In this document: positions 11,969 to 22,975 of the stretch, piece by piece
Numbering within the stretch: the first letter of the stretch is position 1
Layout: every line of letters begins with the position of its first letter
Assembly: GCA_963971305.1 (NCBI GenBank)
Contig: OZ020303.1
Location: 20,147,184 to 20,211,183, forward strand
Source: Arcuatula senhousia
Lineage: Eukaryota; Mollusca; Bivalvia; Mytilida; Mytilidae
DNA length: 64,000 bases
Direction: 5' to 3'
Translations under genes and position numbers: made by a program
Notes under the pieces: model-generated
Database searches by the model: none
Seen by the model: the letters and a program-made list of their open reading frames with translations, nothing else
What the model was told of the DNA's origin: nothing

Positions 11969-12469
11969 TAGATTTATATTTAAGTATTATTGACGGAAAA
12001 TTACATACCAAAGTATATGATAAACGTGACGACTTTACCTTCCCTATTATAAATTTCCCTTTTCTTGAAGGAGATGTTCCACTAGCGCCGTCATACGGGG
12101 TTTACATTTCACAGTTAGTAAGATATGCTCGGATCTGCAGTTGTGTTTCTGATTTTAATAATAAAAACCGTTTTATTACTGAAAAATTATTAAAACAAGG
12201 TTATCGATACCACAAATTAGTAAAATCTTTTTCTAAATTCTTCCACAAGTATCGATCTCTTATTGAACAATTTGATTGTACACGTCGTTTTCTTATAGTG
12301 AAAGGAATATCACATCCTGCGTTTTTTGGTAATGTTTTTTATAAAGCTCACAAATTTAAAAGCAATCCATTAGAAATGAAAAATTGGCTTCAAAATTTAT
12401 TACGGAAAGGATATGAATTGAATATCTTGGTTAAATCTTTGAATTTAGTGTTTTGGCAGAAATATTGAA
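11969..12469 (+). pseudogene. Penelope-like reverse transcriptase, C-terminal part
   Basis: This continues the RT after the Helentron-like insertion. The frame starts with LDLYLSIIDGKLHTKVYDKR, then FTFPIINFPFLEGDVPLAPSY and YGVYISQLVRYARICS (the RT thumb/linker region of this family), and ends at the stop near 12468. The first about 17 residues of the open frame from 11920 come from the inserted element and are not part of the protein. The same segment recurs at 34316-34806 (copy B) and 36780-37125 (copy C). Confidence 0.75.
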
Positions 12470-13107
12470 AACTTGATACTTGCTTTAAAACTTCCATAAA
12501 CGTTTTTACTATTGTCATTTTTAAGCATTATAGCGATCAAGCGTGATGTGTCGGATTTAAAATCGATACGTTTTATTTTTTTACATCAGTCGATTGATGA
12601 TTCTCAGCTAGCTGTCAGTAACAGCGAGTGTTCTATAGAGAGTTCCTTTACCGTCCTTTTGTTTGTTCTTGTTTTTTTTTTGTCTTAGGTTTTCTCTAGT
12701 AGAATTGGACTTTGATCGATTTGATTTTTATTGTGTGTTTAATTTTTGTGCTTTGTCTAGGAATATTGATAGGGGGAAGGTTGGGCCCAAAAAAACTAAT
12801 TTAACCCCGCCACATATTACATGTGCCTGTCCTAAGCCAGGAATCTTTGACAAAGCTTTCGTTTGTACTTGTCTTTTTGATGTTTTCTGTTCCTTGTTTA
12901 AGAAGGGGGTCTATCAGTGACTATTTCAGGGCTGGATTTGAATTATATGCATCTTATTTAGACCATGGGCTAATTGCAGAACCGCGAGCAGTGCCAAATG
13001 GCCCCGTTGAAGGCTGCTGGCGGTTGTCCATTGTGGTTTTTCTAAATTGCCGTTTAATTGTGGGCTGTGTCGCGTACACTTATTCCACATCTATTTATTT
13101 TCTATTT
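12470..13107 (+). other. 3' UTR of Penelope-like element copy A
   Basis: Collinear with 34807-35456 of copy B. Relative to copy B a ~50-bp block is missing near 12544. Open frames here (12663-13143) are shared with copy B only through common descent and show no known domain. Confidence 0.6.
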
Positions 13108-13179
13108 AGTATCATTTTGAAATGGTTTATACGATTGAAATAATTAATTTTTGGAACGTTTTGAAAATAGCACGTGCTA

Positions 13180-13300
13180 CACTATGGTGTTTTACGCTAG
13201 CTAGGCGATGAGAAATATGGGGATGGGATGGGAAACAAAGGAACAGTAAGTTTTGAAGACCACAGGAAAAGGGAAGATGTGGGTAGGGACGGAAAATTTA
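13180..13300 (-). repeat. SINE-like repeat fragment
   Basis: The reverse complement matches 8600-8790: the CTACCCAC..CTTCCC/TCCCC, TTTTCCTGTGGT and TTCCCATCCCATCCCCATATT-like blocks occur in the same order, ending near GCGTAAAACACC. Confidence 0.6.
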
Positions 13301-13354
13301 AGATAACTATGATGTTAAAAAAATATGTCAAAAGTCAAAAATGGCCGGATTTCG

Positions 13355-13460
13355 TTAAACAGGAAGTAGGTGAGCGACAGACCTGATATCGAATCCCACC
13401 CTGATGCTGTATACCAAATATCAAGTGGCTGTGATTAGTAGTTAATGAGAAAATTGTAAC
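13355..13460 (+). repeat. Single unit of the 3268-3775 module repeat
   Basis: Shares TTAAACAGGAAGTAGGTGA, GACAGACCTG, ATCCCACC and TACCAAATATCAA in the same order as the units at 3268-3775. Confidence 0.5.
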
Positions 13461-15125
13461 GAAGATTTCTTCCCCGCCGCACGCCGCCCACCCACCCGAC
13501 ACTCACCAGTTTATAACCCGGATTTTTCACTCCGTGAAATCTGGCCAATAAAAATCATACCAAGAACATGACAGAATAATATGCAAGGTTTTGTTATCCC
13601 AGCTGTCGCATGTCAACAAAAGCTTTTCGTTTTGCTGCATTGAAATTGAGCTCTTTAAAAACTTTCTGAGATGGAAGTTAAATATTTTTTTATGTTTAGA
13701 TAATTTTTTATTCATGTTATTTGCGTTGCTAGAAAGTTTTTTTTTATGGCTTAAGAATTCAGGATGTCAAGATAGGGGTTCAGGCTTAGAGCTTCTTGTT
13801 ACTTCTTAATTCATGTCTAAAATAAAATTTTATTAAACACAAACGTCATTTACTTTAGTTATATCGTAAACTTTACATGTAGAAATCCTTAACCGTTACA
13901 GTCTCTCTCTCCTTTTTTACAAAACAGTTTCCAGTCTGTCTTCATAAACACCAATTTTATTCCATTGATAAAATTCTTTATTTAAAGACTGTTAATGTGC
14001 GAATTGTTGTAAATGAAAAGAAAATCCGATGCTTTGAACAAGGACAAATAGGGAGAGAAGCTACAGACATGACGCTGTCAGTGTTTTATTGGAAAATCCA
14101 AAAAGGCTTTTCAAGTAGAATATTAAAGATAAAATCGTTAGCTTCAAAGGGTTATTCTTTTGTGTTTTAAAACACCGTAATTAGAAAAATAATACAAGCC
14201 AAATAAAGGCGATGTTATTGTAGAAGATAAAACTACATTTGAATAGACAATTTTATCTGTCTAGTTTTGATATATATATATTTAAAACTTAATCGTTTAG
14301 CACTTGTAAAGGTCGATCGCTGCTGATTTGGTCCGTTATTATATGTTTTAATGTTTGTATTAAATGCTTACGCTTAGCTTGTTTAAGTTAATATGAACAA
14401 TAAACACCTAACTTCGTAAGTTAGTCCGAAACGGAGGTAGTTTTTAGGATTGGTATGTGCCATTTTTTTTTATTTGAATCCAATACCAATATCTTAAAAA
14501 AAAACAACAACAAAACAACTGGGGCGTTTTTCCAACACAACGTTGGAATGTGTGTCCCAAATTGTTGATAAGGCAACCCTGTCACTCTCATGTCCGGTTC
14601 TTCAGGATATTAAACAGAAAAGTATCATGTTTGATGCGCGCTAAAGGATACATTCTGCGGCTTATAGTTAGAGTTCACCGCTGCAGTATGCTAAATTGTC
14701 CGATCTTACCCATCCCTTCCTTTGGGAATGATTTTTTTTTTTAATTTTATTGGCAATGAAGTCTTTTCCCCTAATTTGCCCCATGGAACCTATCTCTATT
14801 ATCGTTTTAATGTTTATTTTATAACCCTTATAATGTTCATTTCCATAATGGAAGCTTTTTTGAATAAAGCAAAAACAACACAGCCTTTTGTACTTTCTTG
14901 ATTTTGGATTGTGTTGTTTACTGTACTTTAATCATATATTTTTTAATGTTATACTATTTCACAATAATTTTTAGGCAAGCACAGCGAAGCCATAAATGTA
15001 GTCTATAGAGTATTGATGATTTTGGCGTTTTCATTTTAGTCTACAGTGATATCCCTGCTTCTGGTCTGGAAATATGCTTTGTATTCTATATTACTTTTCC
15101 ATATTTGTTAACATGAAACACTTTT
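13461..15125. other. No gene seen
   Basis: AT-rich, with homopolymer and (TA)n stretches; short frames such as 13591-13809 and 14550-14744 show no recognisable domain. Confidence 0.5.
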
Positions 15126-15173
15126 AACCTATAAAGCGTTGTAAGGGCGTAAAACACCAACTCACTCATTTAT
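15126..15173 (+). repeat. 3' end of SINE-like repeat
   Basis: CTATAAAGCGTTGTAAGGGCGTAAAACACCAACTCACTCA-type tail, matching the last about 45 bp of the copy at 8300-8802. It is a 5'-truncated copy. Confidence 0.65.
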
Positions 15174-15728
15174 GTATCTCCATTTCTATTGACATTTTAT
15201 ATGACTGGCACAATTTTTATTTTTTTTCCAATGCATTTTCAAAATGAACTACTTAAATAAAGGCGATAGAATAAACATTATTTATTCCTCTTTTGTAACA
15301 TGAATTGAGAATTTTCCTTTGATCCTCAGAAAGAATAGACATTAGTATTCCAAATCACCTCAACTAAATGATATTGCATAAAATGTCACCTGTGTTATAT
15401 AAACCAAATGGAAAATTTCCATGCGATAATCAACACCAAAGACCATATTAAATAGTGCATACCAAAAGCTCCGCCTCCAAAAAATGACTCCTCCTTCAAA
15501 CAATGAAAAAAAAATGAATATTCATTGAATTTGATTTTTCCCGCCAGACGATGGCACGAGCCAGTATTTCATTAATAAATATTTTGATTGGTTAAAATGA
15601 AATCACGCTACAATTACATTATGTGGTCCGCCTCTCAATTATTATTTTATCAGTGGGCTGAGTGAATTCATGTAACAAATAATTTATAGCACCGCCTACC
15701 TCGTTATCCAATAAACTTCATGCACTTT
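15174..15728. other. No gene seen; 5' flank of LTR element
   Basis: AT-rich DNA leading to the 5' LTR. Confidence 0.5.
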
Positions 15729-15899
15729 TGTCAGGAACGTCGTGCTACACAATTCTTTGTAATTTGCCGTAATTTCGTATTGTCGACGTCGAAGTTTCTT
15801 ATGACGTCGGCGTGGGCGGAAGTCGATTTGTTATTAAATGGTTGAACGAACGATAGTTGTGTCTCTACGATAGAACCAACATAAAAACCCTTTTGTACA
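15729..15899 (+). repeat. 5' LTR of BEL/Pao element
   Basis: Begins TGTCAGGAACGTCGTGC and ends TTTTGTACA immediately before the putative primer site, so it has the expected TG...CA ends. About 171 bp, which is short for the family. The first 64 bp match 25483-25546. Confidence 0.7.
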
Positions 15900-15917
15900 T
15901 GGTGCTAGTGCCGCCGC
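15900..15917 (+). other. Putative primer binding site
   Basis: TGGTGCTAGTGCCGCCG begins directly after the LTR-terminal CA. A TGGTG start is typical of tRNA-primed LTR elements. The primer tRNA was not assigned. Confidence 0.5.
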
Positions 15918-15921
15918 TGAG

Positions 15922-16764
15922 ATGGAGACGAATTTGAAATCGAAACGAGCCGCTCATAAAGGAGGAGTGGCAAAGCTTTTGACGAAGTTCGCGGAACTAA
16001 GAGAAAGAAACGAAGTTCGAGTTTTTGAATACAGAGCCTTGGAGGATGCCTTCGTTAAAAAAACAAGACTTACTTGTGAAACTAAATCAGGAAATATTTG
16101 ATTCGTTACCGGAGGAAGAAATGTTGCCAGAGATCGAATGCATAGATGAGTATATGTTAGATTTAGATTGCAAAATTAGAGAAATTAAAGATCACATGTC
16201 TTTGCTAAACAAAACTACAAAAGATCAAAGTAAGACAACGACACGCCAACTCAATCCACAAGCATCAAGCTTTACGCCAGAAGTAAATTTTAGCAACACA
16301 AATACTTGCGTAAATGAATGCACGTTTGATTCAAACCCATCTACGTCCCCGTATTAGTCCAGAAATGCACACAAATAGGATCGTACAGGTAGCTAATGAA
16401 ACACATGAAACACACAGACCGTCAGTCCCGAGATTGAATGATCACAAACTTCCAAGATTAGAATTGCCGTACTTTAATGGTGACATATTGAAGTGGCAGA
16501 CTTTTTGGGACAGTTATGAATCATCCATACATTTGAACGATACATTGACACCGATACAGAAATTTATATATATCAATGCCCAACTTCAGGGACCCGCCAC
16601 TGAAACAATAGAGGGATTTGCGTTAACAAATGATAACTACGAAACTGCTATTAATCTACTGAAGAAACGCTATGGCCAAACGAGCACACTTATTCATTCG
16701 TACATGAAAGCCATGATGAATTTACATGTACCAGCCCCGTCGAATAACCTGTTTAGTTTGCGTA
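15922..16764 (+). pseudogene. BEL/Pao Gag, N-terminal part
   Basis: The best start is the ATG at 15922 (METNLKSKRAAHKG), 22 bp after the LTR; its frame passes to the next frame at an A-run at 16057-16063 and continues as QDLLVKLNQEIFDSLPEEEM and an acidic region. After a second shift near 16340 comes the DUF1759-type block: LPRLELPYFNGDILKWQTFW (about 16450-16510), then TPIQKFIYINAQLQGPA and an LKKRYG motif. This capsid-like domain is diagnostic for BEL/Pao Gag. Coding is cut after FSLR at 16764 by a LINE insertion and resumes at about 19885. Confidence 0.8.
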
Positions 16765-17075
16765 CAGATACAGATATTTTATTCAACCAATTAATGGTGC
16801 CCAAGCTCTGAGCGATTACAATTAAAGAAAATAATAAACATATATGATTTGAATGATTCGATAATAAAATATAAACAAACAAAGCACAATACAAAACTTA
16901 CTTTTACAATATATTTAACAAGTACATGTATCATTATCTAGAGCATCAAATTGAATGGAATTAAAACATATATTAAAGCTCATAGACTAACCCCCCCCCC
17001 TTTCCACTAATACCATGTTTGGCCCTCTATCTCACTGTGACTATGAGAGAACCCCCAAAATATTATTATTATATA

Positions 17076-19208
17076 CACACTATGTCATGTTGGTACTCTA
17101 TGAAATGTTATTTCCCGTGCCGGGTACTGTTATTTCCCCAATTGTGCATCACGTGGTTTTCTTATATTGATTACCGACACCTAAATTTAAAGATTCTGAA
17201 GCAAAACGGTATTGCTAAGCTGTAAAATGGAAAGTATATTACTTGTATGAACAGTTCAAATCAAACCTTTAAAAAATTGAAAAGTAAAAATGTCTATGTA
17301 AACTTTTCTTTGAAATTTCTTGCTGAAAATTAGCACATTAACTGAAATATTTGATTGATTGTCTCTTAAAAACAAATAAAACAAGGACCATGCATTAAAT
17401 CATGAATTAAACCTTTTATAAAAATCATTTTTCTTTCTTTCTCATGCGTTTTGATATCGACATCGATATTATTTGTTGTGATTTTCAACGATTAGTTGCG
17501 GTGGGTAATTTTAAAATTGTACTGTTATTTCGCGTGGCAAATATGCATGAGGTACTGTTATTTCCTGTGGTTTGGTACTGATATTTCATGTGATTACTTA
17601 AAACTTTGTTGAATTGATGGTTAACAATTGAACAAGCATTCTGAGAGTATTGCAAAACAATACATTGTCCCCCTACCGGCGTCATATTTCAGTCTCTGGT
17701 AAAAATTAGTGTAACGAAACAAAACTTAAACTTGACCAGTTTATTATTTACAAAAGTGTTAATAAAAAAAGTGCAGTTAACAAACTTCAGTAATTTCTTA
17801 AAGTTCAAAGGACTCGTAAAAATGCGCAAACCGGATCAAAACGCGAACTTGATCTTTAACTCGTTATGGTAGACTCACATATCAAAAATCAGTTCATTAT
17901 CTGCAAGGGTTTAGTACAAAAAGTGCGGAAAACTGAGGCGTGACGGACAGCTAGACGTGCAAACCTATAGTCCCTTTCGACTGTCGCCGATAGGGAACTA
18001 AATAACACTAGATATTCAAGACAATGCACCTAATTTTGTGAGGTGGAAGACCAATTCATATGCACATGACCATTATTTTGCGACTCGTAGCCAAAACAAA
18101 ACAGTTTACCTTTAAAAAGTAAACCAGAGGTTCTCTAGGTCTAGATTGTTCTATGTAGGCCTGGTCCGCTTGAGTTGAGACCAAACCATATTTAGAGAAG
18201 ACCTTGAGTAGACCAGTCTCGAAGCAGACCAGATTAGAAAAAGTACCAGATTAAGAATGAACTTTTGAGCAGACTGTGACCCGCCAATCACAAATAAATA
18301 CTACCCCCCTCCCACAAAAAAAGAAGATAAAAACAACAACCTAAAACAACAAAAACAAAAAAAAAACTAACAGGATAGAATATTCAAATAGAAAGTTAAG
18401 GTACATATCCACATGTATTATTGAAAGTCCAATAGAGATTTATTAAGAGGTTAATTAGGCGTTGTGAATAACAGAGTAAGTAAAGATATTTATTAGACTT
18501 AATTATAGAAATGATAAAGGAGATGCGCATCTACAGAAGGTCACACAGATTGTTTAAATGTTTCATATATACCAATAAAGTGGTTGATATAAAAGTGTAC
18601 CTCAAAGGTGTCACGGACGTACATTTCTATCACTAAATTATCCTCATAACTAAGCGAGGGCATAAAATACAGTTTCCCTTTTACAGGAAATAACAGTACC
18701 ATAGTAAATTTTCTAACCAGAAATAACAGTACCATACCACATTTACCACGCGAAATAACAGTACAATTTCAAAATTACCCACTGCAACTAATCGTTGAAA
18801 ATCACAACAAATAATATTGATGTCAATATCAAAGCGCATGAGAAAGGAAGAAAAATGATTTTTATAAAAGGTTTAATTCATGATTTAATGCATGGTTATT
18901 GTTTTATTTGTTTTTAAGAGACAATCAATCAAATATTTCAGTTAATGTGCTAATTTTCCAGCAAGAAATATCAAATAAAAGTTTACATAGACATTTTTAT
19001 TTTTCAATTTTTTAAAGGTTTGATTTGAAATGTTCATAAAAGTAATATACTTTCCATTTTACAGCTTAGCAATACCGTTTTGCTTCAGAATCTTGAAATT
19101 TAGGTATTGGTAATCAATATAAGAAAACCACGTGATGCACAATTGGGGAAATAACAGTACCCGGCACGGGAAATAACATTTCATAGAGTACCAACATGGC
19201 ATAGTGTG
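17076..19208. mobile_element. Element with ~550-bp terminal inverted repeats
   Basis: The left arm 17076 to about 17600 is the reverse complement of the right arm about 18680 to 19208. The arms match from CACACTATG.CATGTTGGTACTC through the GTGCATCACGTGGTTTTC and CAACGATTAGTTGC blocks, with scattered substitutions. GTACTGTTATTTC recurs near both ends of each arm. The centre (17600-18680) is unique, non-coding DNA. The flanks are TA-rich (ATATA on both sides), so a TA-type target duplication is possible but not provable. No transposase inside; it would need one in trans. Confidence 0.75.
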
Positions 19209-19289
19209 ATATATATATCTTAATATCATTATTATTTTTAATAATATACTATTACTATAAAGGGTGATAGCTCTAATTCATGTTCTTAT

Positions 19290-19880
19290 CTACCGATTTG
19301 AATTCAATAATTCCTTTCGTTTTACAAATAACGATTTCAGTAAAGCGCTTAGAATTGATAGTACGTTAAAATCTTCAGAGGACATGATCCAAATAAACTT
19401 CATATCATCCGAAAGTTTAAATATATTTTGATATTGGGAGGTTAATTTATTCAAATGAAGAGAACGTACATCATTTAGGGAGCAGCATTTTAATAAGAAA
19501 TGGAGCTCATCTTCAACAGAATTTTTACACAGTTGGCATATTCTATCTTCTGGTTTTATACCAGTATATCTTCCTCTTTCTATTTCTAAATCATGACAAC
19601 TCGTTCTGAATTTGGATATTATATTTCTATCTGCTTGTGAGTTTAATTTAAGGTAGGGTTCAGACATAAAAATATTCTTATATTTTTTATAAGTTCTAAG
19701 TTTGTTACCATAACTGGTATTTTTCCCAGAGGTGGCTTCTACGGCATTGATCCAAAATGTATTAAATTTTGCCTTTAAAGCGACTTTTACTTTTCTTTTG
19801 ATAAAATTTGATTTGAAATTAGCATGATGTTCAAATATATATTCTAGATTTAAGTATTTAAATATTTGTTTTATATTACT
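19290..19880 (-). pseudogene. LINE ORF2 C-terminal fragment
   Basis: The minus-strand frame is open from the insertion edge at 19880 to the stop at 19290. Readable blocks include FNTFWINAVEATSGKNTSYG, then YLKLNSQADRNIISKFRTS, then RYTGIKPEDRICQLCKNSVE followed by DELHFLLKC. The CxxC...H...C cluster after a RERGRY/PEDR-type segment is the zinc-finger-like tail found after RT in many mollusc and arthropod non-LTR elements. The catalytic RT and endonuclease are absent because of 5' truncation at insertion. Confidence 0.7.
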
Positions 19881-19884
19881 CGTA

Positions 19885-20509
19885 AATACGGAGATAAGCT
19901 AGAAAGCTACGTATGAGGCTTAGAGTCGTTAGGTGAACGCCAAGAGATGTATGGTTCGCTGTTGGTACCCATTATTATTGACAAGCTACCGTATGAAATT
20001 TGAAAAACGATTATCAGAGACCACGGACGAGAGAACCTTACTCTTGAAAAGCTGAGAGATTCAATTTTGTGTGAAATTGAAATTAAGGAAACGAGTCAAA
20101 ATGATGATACGCATCAAGACTACACACCTACGTGTACCCTTTTAGCCGGAGCTAAATCGCAGAAGCGTTACGGGAATTCTTCGAAGAGCGAAAACCGGGT
20201 GATTATTGAAAAGCCTTGCATATTTTGTAAAGAGATACGCGCACCGATCAGCTGTAAACGTGTAACAGATACCAAAGAGCGTATGTAAATCGTAAAACGT
20301 GAAAACCTATGCTTTAACTGGCTCGGAGCTCACTATGTAATGAATGTCCGTCGAAACATTTTTGCCGCACTTGTGGTAAGAAACATCACTCAAGTCTATG
20401 TCGTGGAAAACAGAGTAAGCCACGATCAGAAAACCCGAAGGAGAACGAAAAGCGGAACAATCCGAGACAAAACGCAACTCAGAATGGATCGAGCCATGTC
20501 AATGTTAAC
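19885..20509 (+). pseudogene. BEL/Pao Gag, C-terminal part with zinc knuckle
   Basis: After the LINE the frame resumes with DKLESYV, a stop, then GLESLGERQEMYGSLLVPII and IDKLPYEI, another stop, then RDHGRENLTLEKLRDSILCE. These are the second half of the DUF1759-type domain. Region 20067-20288 remains open. A knuckle-like CRTCGKKHHSSLC is readable at about 20365-20405, with an earlier Cys cluster (PCIFCKE) near 20215. Two in-frame stops show decay independent of the insertion. Confidence 0.7.
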
Positions 20510-21382
20510 TTGGTAAATGATACGGAAAACGAAGAAGCTGAAACCAACGTAATGCATTCTGCAACGAAATTTCGATCAGGCGTAGTACTTAAAACTGCAA
20601 GAGCACCCGTTTGGTCAAATGTGAAAGGAATCGATGCTATCATCTTATTTGATGAAGGTGCTCAACGTGCGTTTGTAAGCGAAACTCTAGCTAAGAAACT
20701 TCAACTCAATGCAGAAACTACGGAAGTTATACAGTTGTCAACTTTTGGGAAAAAGAATGCAAGTAACGTTAGACACTTAGGAAAGACAACAATTATGATT
20801 GAAACTGAGAACAAAACTCGTATCCCGATTGAACTTCTGATCGTACCAACAATCGCATTTCCGCTTCAAAATCACATTAAGCATGTGAACCGTAACAGCA
20901 GCTATCTAAGAGGACTTCATTTAGCTCACCCCGTTACCAATGACGATAGATTTGTAATAGAAAAACTTATCGGAGCTGGCTACTATTGGCAGTTCATAGA
21001 GGATCATGTTGCACGTGGAGACGGACCAGTTGCTGTAAAATCCAAACTTGGTTATCTATTATCCGGTCCGTTAATGGAGTCTAAACAGAGTAGTTCCACA
21101 ATACACAATATGTTTATAGGAGACACGAAACCGGAATTTGATATCGAAAATTTCTGGAAGCTTGAATCTATCGGGATAGATTTTTCTGAAGTCGAGACTA
21201 CAAAAGACGACTTTCTCAAACGGTACCAAGATACATCGATTAAATTTCTAGATATTCAGTATGTAGCCAAACTTCCTTGGAAGCCAAACCACGATGAATT
21301 TACAAAAAATTACCAAAGGAAGGACCGAGAATGTAATCAGGAGATTAAGTCAAGATCCAGTGATGTTGGAGAAGTACAATAA
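20510..21382 (+). pseudogene. BEL/Pao Pol: protease and start of RT
   Basis: The 290-codon frame carries the DUF1758-type aspartic protease. The active-site segment is FDEGAQRAFVSETLAKKLQ at about residues 46-64, where related elements have D-S/T-G, so Ser/Thr is replaced by Glu. Next are HLAHPVTNDDRFVIEKLIGA and GYLLSGPL, typical protease-RT linker blocks, then FWKLESIGI and the RT entry QYVAKLPWKPNHDEF. The frame then shifts near 21300 to the next segment. Confidence 0.8.
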
Positions 21383-22475
21383 AATCATAATTGACAAAGA
21401 ACGACGAGGATTTATTGATTCCGTTGATGAGAGTAAACCGACAACCAATACGGTGCACTACATACCACACCACCCAGTGATGAAGGAATCGAGCACTACA
21501 CCCATACGAGTAGTATACGCTTGTAGTTTCAAGCCATCGAAAAGCCATCCGAGTTTGATTAATTGTCTTTCTGATGTACCACCACAATTAAATGATTTAG
21601 TCGATATAATGGTTAGATTTCGACGACACCGAGTTTCCATAGCAACAGACATAGAGAAAGCATTTTTGCATGTTGGATTGCACGAGGATGATAAAGATGC
21701 GACAAGATTCTTTTGGATCAGTAACATCAAGGACCCCGAGGGCCAATTGAAGACATAAAGGTTTTAATCTGTGCTATTTGGAGTAACCTGCTCATCATTT
21801 ATACTCAGTGCAACACTTCTGAAACATTTGAAGTCGAACAAATCAGAACTATCTGAAACACTGGAGAGAGATCTTTACGTTGATAACATCATGTCTAGCG
21901 TAAAAACGGAAACGGAAGCCGTCATTTATTTCACAGAATCAAGGAAAATGATGTCAAAAGCCGGATTTAAATTGAGATCGTGGTCGTCAAACAACGAAAA
22001 GGTCCGCAAATTAGCCGAAAGTCAATGTGTATTGGACAAAGACGAAAGCACGAAGATTTTAGGAATGCTTTGGGACGCAGAAAATGATGAAGTTCGAGAT
22101 CCAAAACGAGAAATCTTACCGACAGAAGACATGGTTACAAAGCGCGAGAGATTACGGCACTCGTCAAGGATAAACGATCCGTTAGGGATGTTATCCCCAG
22201 TTACAGTACAAGCTAAATTACTTGTTCAGGATCTTTGGAAGAATAAATTTCAATGTGACGAGCCATTACCGAGAGATATCAGTGATAAATGGATAGAGAT
22301 AGCGAAAGATATTGAACAAGCAACAATGACAATTTCGAGAAGTTATTTTACGGAAGAGTCAACCGAAAAGGTCACAACCTTGCCCGTTTTCGTCGATACC
22401 AGCGTTAAGGCGTATGGAGCAGTAGCGTATATCTGCAACGGACAAGAAACATCGTTCGTTTTAGCAACCGGGTAG
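21294..22475 (+). pseudogene. BEL/Pao Pol: reverse transcriptase
   Basis: Two overlapping frames (21294-21758 and 21771-22475) hold the RT. Visible are HYIPHHPVMKESSTTPIRVV (fingers), ATDIEKAFLHVGLHEDD with the first catalytic Asp near 21647, FGVTCSSFILSATLLKHL (motif B) and RDLYVDNIMS near 21871 (YVDN, the BEL variant of YxDD). A thumb/connection follows (SKAGFKLRSWSSN, TKILGMLWD), and RNase H starts at LPVFVDTSVKAYGAVAY. A shift near 21760 and another near 22470 break the frame. Confidence 0.85.
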
Positions 22476-22975
22476 CACCTGTTAAAGCCTTAACATTACC
22501 ACAATTAGAATTGATGGCAGCAGTTTTAGGAGCACGTCTTACTAATCGTTTACTCGTGTCGCTTGGATTGCAGGAAGCCAAACTTTGGTCGGATACCCAA
22601 ATAGTACTACACTGGATCAAAAGTACTAAACCGTTAAAACGCTTTACCGCAAACAGAATCCGAGAAATACACGATCTGATCCCTACTTGTAAATGGAGAT
22701 ATTGTCCAACAGCGGAAAACCCAGCAGATTTGTTGACTCGAGGAATTTCAAATACACAACTCATGTCGAACCGCTTGTGGTTGAGAGGACTTACATTTTT
22801 AGGCGATCCATCGATCGTTATACCAGATGATAAATGTATTGAACCCTGCGTATCACTGCTGGTCGAGGAAAACGAAGAGAACGATTTAGAACCGACTATC
22901 GTCGAATCGAAACCGGGAATACACCAAATTGTGGAATACAACGATTTAGATCGTATAATCATCTTCTTCGCGTGA
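22476..22975 (+). pseudogene. BEL/Pao Pol: RNase H region
   Basis: Frame 22511-22975 reads ELMAAVLGARLTNRLLVS, then EAKLWSDTQIVLHWIKS and RYCPTAENPADLLTRG. The E in ELMA, D in SDTQ and the later NPAD.LTRG segment are the conserved positions of the BEL-type RNase H. It is separated from the upstream frame by a shift near 22470 and overlaps the integrase frame at its end. Confidence 0.8.

Larger units (their letters stand above)
8948..13107 (+). mobile_element. Permuted Penelope-like element (Naiad-like), copy A
   Basis: A GIY-YIG-like nuclease region (8948-9378) comes before the reverse transcriptase (9447-10800 and 11969-12469), followed by a long 3' UTR. Canonical animal Penelope elements carry GIY-YIG after the RT; the reversed order is the hallmark of the Naiad/Chlamys-type clade. 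The 3' boundary at 13107 is set by copy B: both copies are collinear up to CCACATCT.TTTATTTTCTATTT and then diverge completely. Coding is broken by stops and shifts, and the RT is split by a Helentron-like insertion at 10803-11968. Confidence 0.7.
16765..19880 (-). mobile_element. 5'-truncated LINE inserted in BEL gag
   Basis: Bounded by CGTA on both sides (16761-16764 and 19881-19884), and the interrupted gag resumes in register beyond the right copy. On the minus strand the element reads from a C-terminal RT-ORF fragment (19880-19290) through a 3' UTR to a tail AATAAAATATCTGTATCTG, a microsatellite-like 3' end of the kind seen in L2/CR1-type LINEs. The 3' UTR is split by an inverted-arm element at 17076-19208. 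Family assignment is tentative because only the C-terminus remains. Confidence 0.7.

Noticed and set aside
12663..13143. Two overlapping frames shared with 34902-35636
   Set aside because: They are shared only because both Penelope-like copies carry the same 3' UTR; the frame is not kept free of stops in the same register and no domain is seen.
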